64,000 nt of DNA from Dipteris shenzhenensis (Eukaryota; Polypodiophyta; Polypodiopsida; Gleicheniales): the NCBI GenBank assembly GCA_047967505.1, contig CM106538.1. One strand, written 5' to 3'. Under the pieces are notes generated by a model. It did no database searches. It saw nothing but the letters and a program-made list of their open reading frames with translations, and was not told the DNA's origin. The first letter of the stretch is position 1. Each line of letters starts with the position of its first letter. Shown here piece after piece: positions 40,045 to 51,953 of the stretch. Both the position numbers and the translations under genes were made by a program.

Positions 40045-42400
40045 AATAAGTTGTTGACTTCTTATGTATTACTGAGTAGATAAATTGAATTCCTTGATCT
40101 GACATGATTTTGATTGGGCACCCAAATCTACATGTGATTTTCTCATATAGGAACCTTGTTGTACTCATGCTATGTTACCCCTCAAGGATCTCGCTTCAGC
40201 CCATTTCGTGATGTAGTCCATTGCCACCAAAATGTACTTATTACCTCTTGGGTGTGTGCAACCTTGAATGGACCTATGGTATATGTCACACTTGGAGAGT
40301 AGAAGGTCACTTCCCCATCTATGAGCCCCCAAATGAGGAGCCCATGGGGGAGGTGCACCATATACGTCTCAGAAAGGAAGGGTTGCCACATGGGCAGCAT
40401 GCAGGCTGCCATGTGGACAGCATAGAGAGAAGAACCAGCCTGCCATTGGTGGGCTGGAGAAGCTGTGAACAAAGGGCAGGAGGGCCCACATCCAGGGAAG
40501 GTTTGTACCTGGACCAGCAGCATGGGCTGCCCCAGACCCGTGTTAGCCCTTTGTCTGGAATGGCGTTCTAGATGTGGAAACACGTTCCGTGGTAGCTATG
40601 GTATTGTGCCCAGAAGGGACTAGGTAATGGATGCAGAAAGGACCAGAAACAGGCACGTTGGAGGTAGGCCAGCAGCAGGCTGCCACGTGACCGGGTTGGG
40701 CAGAAAAGCCAGAGACTGGATCAGCCTAGTCTGTGGGAAAGTCAGGCAGGTCTGTTGGGGTTCCAGCATATAAAAAGGCCCCATTCTTGGGGCATCTTAT
40801 TCCATTGTTCCAGGGTCCTTACGCCTCAATTTGGGCTGCCACCACTACAGAAAGGGAGATCTAGAACAGCAGCAAGAGTCTTCATCAAGGGGCTGCCTGC
40901 CGCAGGGGTCCACATCTAATCAGCACCCTGCTGATAGAGGGTGTCAATTTTACATCAGGTACACTCCTCTTTGGATTCTTTATCTTCGATGAGAGACAAT
41001 AGTATGCTCCATAATGGGATGAAACCAAGTATATGAATGATCTTGAAAATAAACTCTTGCAGTAGAAGCATCCATCTAATCAATCTTGGTTTCATGATTG
41101 TTTTTTGATCAAACAGAATGATGCTTGGTATAGAAAACACGAATGGGTTACCCATAAATGGTGCCGAAACTTCTGAACAATGTACATAATGAGTATCAAC
41201 GCCTTCGCCTAGATCGCTTACGGAAACTACTGCTTCAACTCATTCGTTGTTTGACATCTCTTGCAGAAACTAATGCTTTGACTCATTCGTTGTTCAATTC
41301 AGACTTCGTTTCCGGTCTCATAAGCTAATGCACGGTTCGGAGCTGAGGAATCCCACGAATGAGTGAACTTGCTTGACATTGCTTGGCTCCTTCATTTTCT
41401 AAATGGAGTCAATCTCTGATTTCTCTGTCAATATCCCTCCGCTTGAAATGGTGTGTCCCAACAAAACTCCTGAAAAGACACAGGATAGGCGCTTGTATGG
41501 GTTGAGGGAGATTCAGGTCTCCCTGCATTTCTGGAACACCACCTTTAAACAGTGTACGTACATTGGCTTCTTACTGTACACTAAAAAGTAATCTAGGAAA
41601 ATGTCTACAAATTTGCCAACGAAAGGATTCCACCATCAACCTTTGAAACGCGGCTAGTGCATTCTTCAACCCGAATGGCATTACCTCGCTTGAGTATGCC
41701 CCCATTGGGTAATGAAAGTGGTCCTTTGTTTGTCTCCTTCGGCCAGTGTGATCTGATTGTAACCATTGTATCTGTCCTAAACGAATACATCTCGTGCCCC
41801 ACCACTTTGTATTGTATGCTATCCCTGAAGGGGAGTGTAAAAGGATGGTCTTTGATGGTTTGTTCATTCAGCTTCCTACAGTCCACACACTCCCAGCTCT
41901 CCATTCTTTTTGGACACAAGGACGATGGGGAACAACCATTCAGTCCAATCCACCACACAGATAAATCCTACCCTTAATAGCTGATTAATTTCAGTTATGA
42001 CCAACTTTGCATAGTTGGGATTCATTTGGTATCCTGTTGAGACATCTTTGTATTGCGAAAAGAGTTCCTAGGCTTGCTTGATGAATTCATCAGGCAATTC
42101 CTCGTTGGTATGTATCAGCTTAATTGAGTTCTTCGATGGCTTATCCCTCAGTGATTTGGCCACAGCCGTTGATTCTGCTGATGTGATACACAGGCTCCTT
42201 CTTTATTTCCATCTTTCCTTCTTCTTCAATAATATCCTTTAGAAACGCTAATTTTGACTTCTCTTCATCCACTGGCAACTATGTTGCTACTCTCATGGCA
42301 TCAATGGTCGCTACTGACACAATATACCTGTGGTAGTTTTTTTGGGAAGGATTGACAGAGAGAAGGGCAGAGCGCAGGTGCATATGCCCATAGATGAGGG
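40045..42400 (-). pseudogene. Degraded Ty3/gypsy element B pol (RT, RNase H, integrase)
   Basis: On the minus strand from about 42300: reverse transcriptase with CVDCRKLNEQTIKDHPFTLP, GHEMYSF, and VMPFGLKNALAAFQRLM in another frame. Next come a YFLVYSK piece (41590) and RNase H end KPRLIRWMLLLQEF near 41060. Integrase at 40295-40045 reads GNKYILVAMDYITKWAEARS, then YEKITCRFGCPIKIMSDQG. An F LTR piece separates RNase H from integrase, and gypsy A abuts the integrase at 40045. Many stops and frame changes; no LTRs of its own were found. Confidence 0.8.
40296..40941 (+). mobile_element. Family F LTR fragment (copy F4)
   Basis: In plus orientation TTGGAGAGTAGAAGGTCAC and TATGAGCCCCCAAATGAGGAG match the starts of F2 and F3, and GCACCCTGCTGATAGAGGGTG matches the internal block of F1. 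It lacks the LTR 3' end and interrupts gypsy B between RNase H and integrase. Confidence 0.7.
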
Positions 42401-43800
42401 CTTTCAGCATATCATTGTTGCTGCCTACAGCAGTTTTGCCAGTTTTGTACACCAAAGGGGCCCTGTTTATAGGCTGCCATGGGGGGTCGGCAGACTCTAA
42501 ATTTGCCCCCGGCTGAACCTGTGGAAATGGGTGGCCTGCTGCAAGGTACGCAACGCATACAGACGCATATCACACCAAATCACCAAGTCATTCGACTTGC
42601 ACATGGAAGTTTCCCTGTTGTCCCTGTGGTGCAGATGCACAACATCACTCACAGACAAATTTGCACGGAATGGGAACCTCAGGAAGGTATTCCCAACACA
42701 TGAAACACCTACTAGCGATGAATTTGATGTGACGAGATGTCGCAACTTGAAGCAACAGCTTCAATCTCTTAAACTATGAAATAAAAAACAACTTGTAACT
42801 CCCTGCAGGATTTGCAAAGCCCGATGAAAATTACTGCATCTTCTCGAAAACAAAATTAGGATCACTGTAACCCCGCGCTAATTCTTACATAAATCAAATG
42901 ACGGTCCGAATAGGGCGCTTTACTTGAAACAAGGGACACTCGGACATTCTAAAACTGGGGTTTTATGAAAACATAGCATGATAGAAATACACCTACGAGC
43001 ACAAGCATTGGCCAAATCTTCAATCTTCCGATATCTGCGCACGGAAATACCTTTATTGTGGGAGTCGGACATCGCATCGGATTCACGATTGAAAATGTCG
43101 AACGTTCCCATCTCGTGATGCAGAGTCTGCTACGTTGGAGAAGTTCTCCTCTATCATCTGGCAATGGCCAAACGAATCTGAAGCCATTCTTCAGAAGTAT
43201 ACCTGACTCATCGCATGACTACTGACAAAGGGTCTCCAAAAAATCCTGTTCAAAGTCCAGTGCATCGCCCGCCGGCTGACTTTCCAAGCTCCCAAAGACG
43301 AAGAGAGAATCCACCGATTAGACGAAAGAGAAAGCTGGTCGACCAGATGGCGATGCGAGGACCCTTCAAAAAAGTAACCCAAATTAAGTTCTCTTCGTAT
43401 CTCACGGAATATACTCTTTACCATCATTCTTGGTTTCAAGATTTGGTGTCAAGATTCCCACGTGGGCTAATCTGTGGCTTAGCCTCGGTTCTGAAGAATC
43501 CATTGCTAGAAAAAAACAAGGGGCACAGGGTGCCGACATCAAAGAATAAAAGTTTTTTTTTTAAATTTGAAGAGTGACTCATTTTTTGGTCAGAATATTT
43601 TCGAGTTGGAAATTTAAATTAATTGAAGGAAAAAGGGAAATTTATAACTTAGCTCAAAGAAAGGTATAAGCTATGAGGAGCCTTAAAAACCTGATATTGA
43701 AATGTTTGATTGTGCTAGTATAGTGAGACGAATCTTGTAGATTACATCATGTAATCATATATTGTGACTAAGTAGTAAGAACTTTGATGTTGTCGAAGAA
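42401..43800. other. No recognisable gene
   Basis: Minus-strand frame 42920-43164 and plus-strand frames 42479-42779 and 43215-43577 have ordinary composition but no motif I recognise. They may be host gene debris or the outer part of a transposon. Confidence 0.35.
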
Positions 43801-44432
43801 GTTGATCATGCTTTGTTTATAGGGTTTTTGAATGGGTTCGATATTTGGACTTGCAGTTTGGCTGCTACACTACTATTGTTGATCTCATCATTACTATGAC
43901 CTGTGAACGAGTTAAAAGAAAGTAGGTTAGATTGTAGCCATGATTCAATGTTTAACACCTTCAAAGAAACCTTCAAAGAGAGAGAACGCATACATGATTT
44001 CGTATGCAATTTACCTGTATTTCAATTAATGACCTTATCGTTTGGGTCTTTGTTTTTTTAATTGTAGGATGTTGACTTCTTTCCTATAAAATACAACAAG
44101 ATTTGGTTAGTGTTATCGAAACTTTGCTAGTGAAGAGAATTGCTTGTTTAGTAAAAGTAGCTATAGTTCAATAAAAGTTAAGATGTGAAAGAGAGGGAAA
44201 TAATGTAAGCAAGCATTGATGCGAGTTAGTTATAAACTAACATGAAAGGATTGGTTGTCAATCGAATTATTTACGAGCACGCTTGAAGGGATCGATTGTT
44301 GATATACTTGGTATTAATAGAAATCGAGCAACTTACCGATTATCTTAACCGAGGAATAGGAATCTGAAAGTCCATTTTTTCGAGCTATCTCAAATTCAAG
44401 TTCCAAGTTTCCAAGTATGAAGTTTTCTATTG

Positions 44433-45150
44433 TCAAGTTTCTTGTGTCATTTTGAATGAAGGCATATATGATGGCGTTTTGTATGATAGTATAACTGCGT
44501 CATGATTTGACCAGTAGATCGGTATGTTATTGGCAACTGATTCTGATAGTGGTGCATTTGTCCATATATGATCTAGGAGTGATTTATAATTGGTTGTTGG
44601 TAAGTTGTTTCCTAGTACTAGATGATGATTAGCAGACATTAATGATTGTAGTGTTCTCTGTTCTTTACTATTTGTGAGCATATCAATGTTAAAGTCTCCA
44701 AGGATGAAGGTTACAGAATTAGTTGATATTGTCTTTATCTTGTTGCTCAGTATTGTTAGGAAAGCTGATTAGTTACTGGTTAGTTACTGGAAGGTGAACG
44801 ATACATTGCTATGATATGGAGTAACTTGTGTCTGGTAGCCTGTAATGTTGTTTCGATGATGTCATAGTCGGTTGTTGTTTCTATGAGTGCTTCTTTTAAA
44901 GTATATTCATTGTCATAGAGAAGTGTTGTTGCGTGTTTACTAGGAGCTATGATAGATTTGTATTTGTTGTTGCTAGTAGTGAAGCATGTTGTTAATTGAG
45001 GTGTGTTGACTTCTGTTAAACAAATGATGTGACTATATTCCATAAAGTAATGTGCTTTTAGATCGTTTGCGTGTGCTAATAAAGAGCGAGTGTTTAACGT
45101 CAATATATTGTGGTGACCTGCAATGAAGTCTTGTATTTGTAACATTGAAA
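44433..45150 (-). pseudogene. C-terminal EEP (apurinic-like) endonuclease domain
   Basis: Continuous with the helicase end on the minus strand: ILTLNTRSLLAHANDLKAHY, then YSHIICLTEVNTP (catalytic-type E in the L.ETW position), then IIAMYRSPSSN. After a break near 44780 it resumes with HLVLGNNLPTTNYKSLLDHI and YWSNHDAVILSY (the SDH motif reads SNH). This domain separates Helentrons from canonical Helitrons. The D to N change and the break suggest loss of function. Confidence 0.75.
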
Positions 45151-45199
45151 ATTGCCACGAGGATTCTGTTAATAGTCGTTTAGTTTCTTCTTCAACAGC

Positions 45200-46627
45200 A
45201 TTGTCCACATGAAAGTTCGAATCTGTAAGTGATGATAGTAGGTATAAGTGTTCCTTTGATCTTATACGTGATAGTGCAGTGTATGTTAGCCCATGCCTAG
45301 TAATGTTTGCTGGGCAGAAAGCTACTTGTTCTAGAGTTAAACCTTGTGAGTAATGTATCATACGAGCTGCAGCTCTTTGTATTGGAAATTGTTTTCTGAT
45401 TATTGTATTTGCGTTGTGGTGTCCTATTTGTATCTCTTTCGAGATAGGAAAGATGCATGTCCAATTATGTTGTATGCAATCTGTATATAAGTTTGTATAT
45501 CGGGCTCGTGTTTGTGCACCTACACGTGGTTGAAGGAATTGTATCCAAATAATTGGATCGTTCGTATCTGTTTTTTTTTATGCACGAAAGTAGCCGTCTG
45601 CTCCGTTAACTAGTTCGTCTGTTGTGTCATAATTTCCTGCACACAGTTCTACTAACATTGATGGCTTTAACTCTAGCGTTTTATGTAAACCAGTTGTTTT
45701 GTTTGGATTATTTGGTAACGTTATGCTTGTTTTAAAATGTTCGCTATAAAAGTCTTTTGCTTCAAAGACGTGAATTTCACCTTGGGTTTTTTCGAAAACG
45801 ATGTTATTGTGTTGGTTTGTAGCCTTTTGAGTGTAGAATAAGTGTGGTATTGTCAAGTCATCTGGAGGTTCGCAAAAACATGTTTCATTTATTGTATTGA
45901 TTTCTTCCTGTGTTTGTTTGTTTTTCCCAAATTTGTTTAGGATATTTCACAAACTCGGTGTCAGTTTGCCACATAATTGTGAGAGTTCATAGTACTTGAA
46001 ATTCTTTGTCCAGATGTTTGTAGGCAATATACCTTCTCATGCGAATATCCACCTATCACATATGAGCGGGATTTGATATAAGTCACCAAAAAAGAAAACG
46101 TGCACTCCACCAAATGGTAGATGTCGAGCGTGTTTAATTGCGCATAAATGCTTGTCTAGTGTTGTAAGCATTCATGCTCCTATTAGGGATATTTCATCTA
46201 CGACTATTGCTTGCAGTTTAGAGTATGCTTTTGTGAGTGCATCTAATCGTTCATCTAGTATTTGTGACTTTTCTCTTTGGTTGATAGGAATATGTAAAGC
46301 TGAGTGTAGTGTCATGCCATCTATATTGTATGCAGCTTTCCCAATGTATGCTAGTTTCAGGACTTTCAGTTTCAATGGATCAGCATATTTATGTGAATTG
46401 AATTTTCTTGTTAGGAATTCAACGAGTACCTTTAATAGAGTTGTTTTCTCGGTACCAGCTCCTCCTGTGATGAATGCATGTATTTGTTCTTCCTCTTGGT
46501 AAGTTAACTTGAACACAATGTCATTGAAAATTTGCCACATTTGTGGATTTAATTGTCTTATTTGTTTGCAGTACTCATTTGATGATTGAGCAACTCCTTT
46601 TAGTGTTAGTAACTGGTACGGTGGCAT
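45200..46627 (-). pseudogene. PIF1-family helicase domain of the Helentron
   Basis: The minus strand has Walker A FITGGAGTEKTTLLKVLVEF (about 46470-46430), where the usual GTGKT reads GTEKT. Walker B AIVVDEISLIGA is near 46180. After a broken stretch LKPSMLVELCAGNYDTTDEL appears near 45660, then motif VI-like region HYSQGLTLEQ and ITRHGLTYTALSRIRSKEHL at 45360-45240. The helicase would unwind the element during rolling-circle transfer. The Gly to Glu change in Walker A and several frame breaks argue against activity. Confidence 0.8.
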
Positions 46628-47162
46628 GTTTCATTTAGCCTTTTTGTTGTCTTCTTCATAGGTTAAGTTATATAACTCAACATTTGTAGCATTAGTTAAC
46701 TTGATATAGTTCTCATGAAAGTCGGTTGGTGTTGAGTTTATGAAGTTGTCGTCATCTTTTGACAATTGATGGGCATTTTCTTCAAAGTTATTCTAGTTAG
46801 AGTCTTCTTTGTTACAATAAACATGTGTGTATTTCTTTACGTTATTTGTTATACTATCAATGTGGAGATTGTAGAGGTCTTTCCACGTTGTATGTGAACC
46901 TTTCAAATTTTCTTCGTCCTCGAAAAGGTAAATGTAGTAAGACCATCTCTCTATAGTGGTTTTTGGGGTCACAGTTTTTGTTGTATTTTATTGAGCTTAT
47001 GATTCTTTCTTTTTTTCGATTCTAAAGCTCTCATTGTAATTATAAAATGCAACAATGTCAAATAGGGTACAGTTGTCAAGGCAAGAGGGACGTGCCTTGT
47101 AATTTTTCTATAATGGATGTACACATTATGTCCGTCGAATTGTCAAGGAAGGCTTGAAGCTC

Positions 47163-48806
47163 TTAATTACGTTTCAACACAAAAGATTGGTCTTCTACAA
47201 GTGCCGTGTTAATAAATTGGAATGATCTGCAGGCATGGTATAGGGGTAGCGAGAGTATTATAAACACTGCTTGTTCAACAGACATTTGTTGTGTGTTTAA
47301 GAATGCTGATTCAAGTTGCTTGATACACGTAGCAGCATCACTGTGCTTGTGCTTGCATTTCTCTATAATTGTGTTAAATGTTTTTGTCATTGTGTTGTCG
47401 CATTTTGTGAGGTATGATGTGCAGTATGATGCTGCTGCATATGGTTCCAAGATATATTGGGTGTCCATATTAGATTTCCATAGGTTTATAAGCTGTGGTG
47501 AAAATGGATTGGTGCGTATGTTTGTTAGGCTATGTTTTAAAAAGACTCTGGGATGTTTTAATGTTGCAGAAATTGACTGTTTGTATGCACGTTCATCTAA
47601 GTGTAAGGCAGATAAAAATTCTTCGAATGTTTTAATTTTATTGTCTTCAGTATATGTCTCTAGAAATTGGAGTATTTCTTTCGCTTTTTCAAGCTCTTCT
47701 TTCTTTATGTCTTTGACAGGTACTAGAATCATAGTTTCATTAATTGGTGGTTGAGGAAAATTGAATCTACATTTTGTTTTATGTTTTTTTCGACATGTGT
47801 GTGTGTGATAGTGTGTTTGTATATTTCGTATTTCTTCATCGATAAGTTCTCTATCGATGAGATATACTTGTCTATGAACTTTATAATTCCATCATTGTTT
47901 GATTGGTTGTATGTAGGTGCATTTTTTACCCATAGTAAGCCATGTTCGTGTTCGCTTCCGCGTGATTGAAATTCCGTCACAAAGAAAAAATCTTCAACCT
48001 CACAGTATAAATGTTTTGTATGTTTTAGAAGTTTTCTAAGTGAAGAAGTTCTATGTGAGTAGTAATGTGCACATGTAACGGGATCTTGTCTAATTATTTT
48101 ATGTATGTTATCTTTACTAGTATCTTGGTTATCATTGTCTTTTGCTAGTATTTGCAAGGCTTTTAAAGAGGTTCCCAAAGGCGTTCTCCAGTAGTCAACG
48201 TCTCAAAAAATGTAGGTGGACCAAGTTGACGTATCATAGTAAATAGTTTCTTTCGCAATTGTTCAAGGTAGTCTGGTGATGTACGTAATCGTTTCAAGTC
48301 ACGGTAGCCTATGTCTGAACATAATATATGATCGAGGTTTGCTTTTGTTTTAACCTCTTTTGCATAAATGATTCTATTTTTTAGCTTTCCTTTTCGAAGC
48401 CCGCGATCCATGAGGATGATGCGATTTGTTGGATCATAACTTTGATCACCTTGAAAAATATATTAGTAATATGCGTAGCGAATCGTTGGTCTTGGTTTGT
48501 TAATTCCCATTGTGCTATTTTTTGGTAGCTAAGTCTTTCTTTTATTGTTTTCCTTCTCTCATTGCCATAGAATAATTTTGGAAAATTTAGTTCTTCGCAA
48601 TTTTCGTCTTTGAAAAATCCAAGTGGATGGTATTCTTGTGAAGGTGCTATTGTTATAATATTAGAAGTGGTGTCGAAAAATTCACCTGAGTCCATGAAAC
48701 CGTGTACAAGTGTATCTGTGCAAGTATCGACGGCCTCTTCGTTAGAGATTTCAATACTATCATCGCTATCTTGGTGGTTGTCATGTGTTTGATTTGGTTT
48801 GTTCAT
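47163..48806 (-). pseudogene. Helitron-type Rep (HUH endonuclease) domain
   Basis: Three consecutive minus-strand frames (48806-48381, 48411-48163, 48178-47729) and a fourth (47732-47163) give NCEELNFPKLFYGNERRKT, then MIRQLGPPTFFETLTTGE, then the HUH site FQSRGSEHEHGLLWVKNAP (His codons 47948-47950 and 47942-47944). The tyrosine motif SYCTSYLTK follows near 47415. Rep nicks and rejoins DNA during rolling-circle transposition. Catalytic residues remain, but three frame changes break the chain. Confidence 0.85.
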
Positions 48807-48878
48807 TTCATAACTTAGATGAAATTGTGATATCCATAAATTTGAGATCTTAACTTTGTACTTTCTATAAAGTGGTGT

Positions 48879-49406
48879 TTATGTAAGAATGTGTAAAGCT
48901 TTCATGACATTATATGGTTGAATGTACCCACTTGTATAAATTGATTTGTATTCAAGTTTACGCTTTATTGCCACACCTATTGTCAATGTATGTTCTATTG
49001 GTTGTGGAAGTATAGTTTGTATGATATTGGTATTTGTAGGCACATTAATAATACTACCTTTTAGTAAGTATTGCCCATAGTTCAAAATTTGGTGTATTTG
49101 GCCAAATGTGTTTTGAGGAGCGACTAGTCTTTCTTCTAGTTTGCTCAACTTTGAGATTTCTGGCAACTCTTTTTGCATTTGGATGCCGTATGGTGATGCG
49201 TATTTTGGTATTTTGTCTTTTCGGGTTTGCTTGTAGCATTCAGTGTAAATTTTTGTGTCTTCTTTTTCGCTACATGTCAGTTGCATTTGCAATTCACGTT
49301 CAAGGAAATCTATTCCTTTTGAGGAACGCTCTTTTAATTGAAAATCAAACGACAACCGTTCGTAGCAAAAGCAAGGATGTATAGGACAGTCTAAAATCTT
49401 CTTCAA
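48879..49406 (-). pseudogene. DUF6570-like region of Helitron protein
   Basis: The minus-strand frame contains LPEISKLEERLVAPQNTFGQ, then YGQYLLKGSIINVPTNTN, and AIKRKLEYKSIYTSGYIQPY. This LSxLExRLVxPxxxFxxIxxLxxGxxxxxGxVxNVP pattern regularly precedes the Rep domain in eukaryotic Helitron proteins. Uninterrupted for 175 codons. Confidence 0.7.
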
Positions 49407-49628
49407 GTAATTCGTAACAGCATGTTGGTCACAATCATGAATGATATCAAGCCAAGGTTCAAGTTTTTCAATACATGTTTCTTGGATATTTTGTTGCTTT
49501 AAAGATTCTATGTTTGCAAGTTTTTTCTCTTTTTGAAGTATATATCATAAGTGTTTAACTGCAAAGTAGGGTGTTGTGCTTAGTTGTGGGTGTTCTTTTA
49601 AAAACATTGAGCATACTTGTAACTTGGA

Positions 49629-50260
49629 CTATTGTTGGTTCTGTCGAACTAAAGAGATTAAATCATTATTCACATCATTGTTCCATGATGTACGGATTCT
49701 TTTATCATGTGCTTGATTTATCCCATTGTCATAAATACTTGCTGGCTTGGAATTTTTATGGATACTTTCGAGATGATTGTATTCTTGTATAGCATCTATG
49801 TCCACAATAGGTTCATAGTGACCATTATTCTGAAATGTATCATAGTATATAAGATTACATGTATAAGAATTTTCAAACGTGTACTTCAAAAATGGGTGGG
49901 CTGTTGAGCTAGACCAAATAGTAATGTTTATATTAAGTGCTTTTGCGATCCAATACAATATTATTAAGTCACCCCATAACCCGCCATTGGTGCCGTTTGT
50001 AGCCATACTTGTTAAATATTAGTTAATAGTATCAATATTGTGCATGGTGTTCAAGTAATTGTGTGTCGTGTACTTGCACAATTTGTAGTGCATGTTCAGT
50101 TTGTTGGATAAGTTCTTCTTTAAATTTTGAAGCAGCTTTTTTTCGTATTTCTTGGCTTGTGTAAAAAAATTTTAACATATAAGAGATACTATCAAAAAGA
50201 CAATCTCCGACATTGTAGCTATAGTTTGGTACTCTTACTAATCGTCTTTCATGTAATATT
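49629..50260 (-). pseudogene. OTU module 3 of the Helentron
   Basis: The minus strand reads YSYNVGDCLFDSISYMLKFF with the Cys codon at 50200-50202. A frame break comes near 50010-50040. GDLIILYWIAKALNINITIW and YYDTFQNNGHYEPIVDID follow, with the His codon at 49818-49820. Cys and His are both kept. A charged segment follows before the DUF6570-like region. Confidence 0.8.
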
Positions 50261-50392
50261 TTGTCTAGTATGGATATACTTGTATTTGTATTTGAGCATA
50301 GTGTTACATTGTTATAGTTGTTAGGATCTTTCTTCTCATGTTCTACTTTTTTATTTTTTCGGACTTTACAATTTTGAATTTTTTCATCTTTT

Positions 50393-50870
50393 TCAAAATT
50401 TTAAAATTTTCTTCACTTTATTTTTAATAATTACTGGTTCATAGTGGCCGTTATTTTGTTGTGTATCGTAGTAAACTAAATTCATTTTCTCTAGATTAGG
50501 GTTGATATTTATTTGAAGAAATGGTTGGCTTGTTGCATGTGACCAGAGTATTATGTTTTTTTGTATCGACTCTGCTATCCAATGTAGCATGAAGAAGTCA
50601 CCTTTTAAACTGCCGTCAATAACGCTTTTAGACATGTTGATGTAGTATTCGTCCATGGTACTAATTTCATGCAACTTGAAAAGTTCTTGGTCAAAGGAAT
50701 ACTGTATAGTATTAACTGTTGTAATATCTGAGTATTAAAATGTGAGTTGTAACTGTTTAATAGCCTCGAAGCGTACTTGTTGAGATGTAAAACGTTTTTC
50801 AAGCAAGTAAGAAATACTATCAAAAAGTGAATCTCCATCTATATAATCATATTCTGGGATTCATAGTAGA
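50393..50870 (-). pseudogene. OTU module 2 of the Helentron (Cys replaced by Ser)
   Basis: The minus strand reads YDYIDGDSLFDSISYLLEKR. The nucleophile position is Ser (TCA at 50828-50830) where modules 1 and 3 have Cys. A TAA follows, then GDFFMLHWIAESIQKNIILW and YYDTQQNNGHYEPV. Very similar to module 3 in the Cys loop and His motif. Even if expressed, it would lack the normal nucleophile. Confidence 0.75.
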
Positions 50871-50929
50871 TTGTCTTTTGCTAATTGCATGTCCGATTGT
50901 GTTGTGCTTTGATCTTTGCATGTTGTTTG

Positions 50930-51478
50930 TTCAAAGTGTTCAAGATGTATTAATGGCTCGAAGTGTCCTGTATGTCAAGTTTGGTCATCTTATAAAATGT
51001 TAAAGGAAGGCATGTGGCATTTGTCAGTATATGTAATGTATGGTTTAATGTGAGTTGAAGACCACACCGTGATTGAACAAGCAAAACATCTTGCTAACCA
51101 GTAAATACAAAAATGGTCATCCCATAATCCGTTGGCTGAAGCTGGTAATCTCATACGGTGAAAGTATTCTTCTCTTGTATATACTCCATGTAAAGTTGAA
51201 AGTACATCAAGTGTCAAGAAAGTACGCATGCATGTGTTTGCATCGTGTTTTTTGTTTTTAAGAGCTACTAGGAAACTATCAATTATAATTTTACGTATGT
51301 TTGGATCAGATTGCTTAAAATCCATTAGAAAGCTTAAAGTATCAAATAAACAATCACAAGGTATGTATTTGTAATTTGAGGGGCGATGTAAGCCATGCAG
51401 GCTTAGGGCTCTGTTTATTCTATCCATGGCTTGCATGTATACTTTTATTTGGAACCTGTAGGCAACAAAAAAGAACAA
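50930..51478 (-). pseudogene. OTU module 1 of the Helentron
   Basis: The minus-strand frame reads YKYIPCDCLFDTLSFLMDF (the OTU catalytic Cys loop, normally DGDCLF, near 51350) and NGLWDDHFCIYWLARCFACS. After TAA (50990-50992) and TGA (50975-50977) it continues GHFEPLIHL with the catalytic-type His at 50963-50965. OTU domains are cysteine proteases that remove ubiquitin. The loop Cys and His remain here, but two stops separate them. Confidence 0.75.
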
Positions 51479-51953
51479 GATGTAATGCAGTTAAAATTTT
51501 ACTATGTAACATGTTGTTTAAATTAGAATCGGATACTAGAATAGTGACAAGTTAGTAAAAAAATAAAAGAAAATAGCACAACATATAAATTTGAATAGCA
51601 TTAAGTTAAAAGAAAATGTGTATGTACATGGTAAATTTACTTCTCACAACTCAATAAACAATATTGATAGATGAAGGTACAATGGTAAAGAGTCAATGAA
51701 AACAAAACACCATTTTACTAGGAACATGTAGCTGGGAAACATGGTAGATGTACTTCTTACAACTCAACAAGCTGTGTTGATGGGCCAAAGTACAACGATA
51801 AAGAGTGGCAATGAAAACCAAAAACCATTTTGCTAGGAACATGTGGCTAGGAAAAGAGTTCTAATGTTGAAGTAGATATGAAACACTCCTAAGGTGGAAA
51901 CAAAGATGAGGAAAAGAATCCATTTATATCTCATGCATCTCAGGTCCTATTTT

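Larger units (their letters stand above)
44433..51478 (-). mobile_element. Helentron-like rolling-circle transposon with triple OTU, Rep-helicase and endonuclease
   Basis: About 7 kb of minus-strand coding relics in one order: OTU1, OTU2, OTU3, DUF6570-like region, HUH Rep, PIF1 helicase, endonuclease/exonuclease/phosphatase (EEP) domain. A Rep-Hel protein with a C-terminal endonuclease defines Helentrons (Helitron2) as opposed to canonical plant Helitrons, and OTU proteases are known passengers of that group. The frames are long but interrupted by scattered stops and frame changes, so this copy is probably inactive. I could not place either terminus. ACAG|GTTCC near 51460 could be a splice acceptor, so coding may extend upstream. 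Confidence 0.85.

Noticed and set aside
44433-51478. Assigning the Helentron termini
   Set aside because: Candidate TC starts and CTAG-type ends with hairpins are too common in this AT-rich DNA to choose without a second copy.
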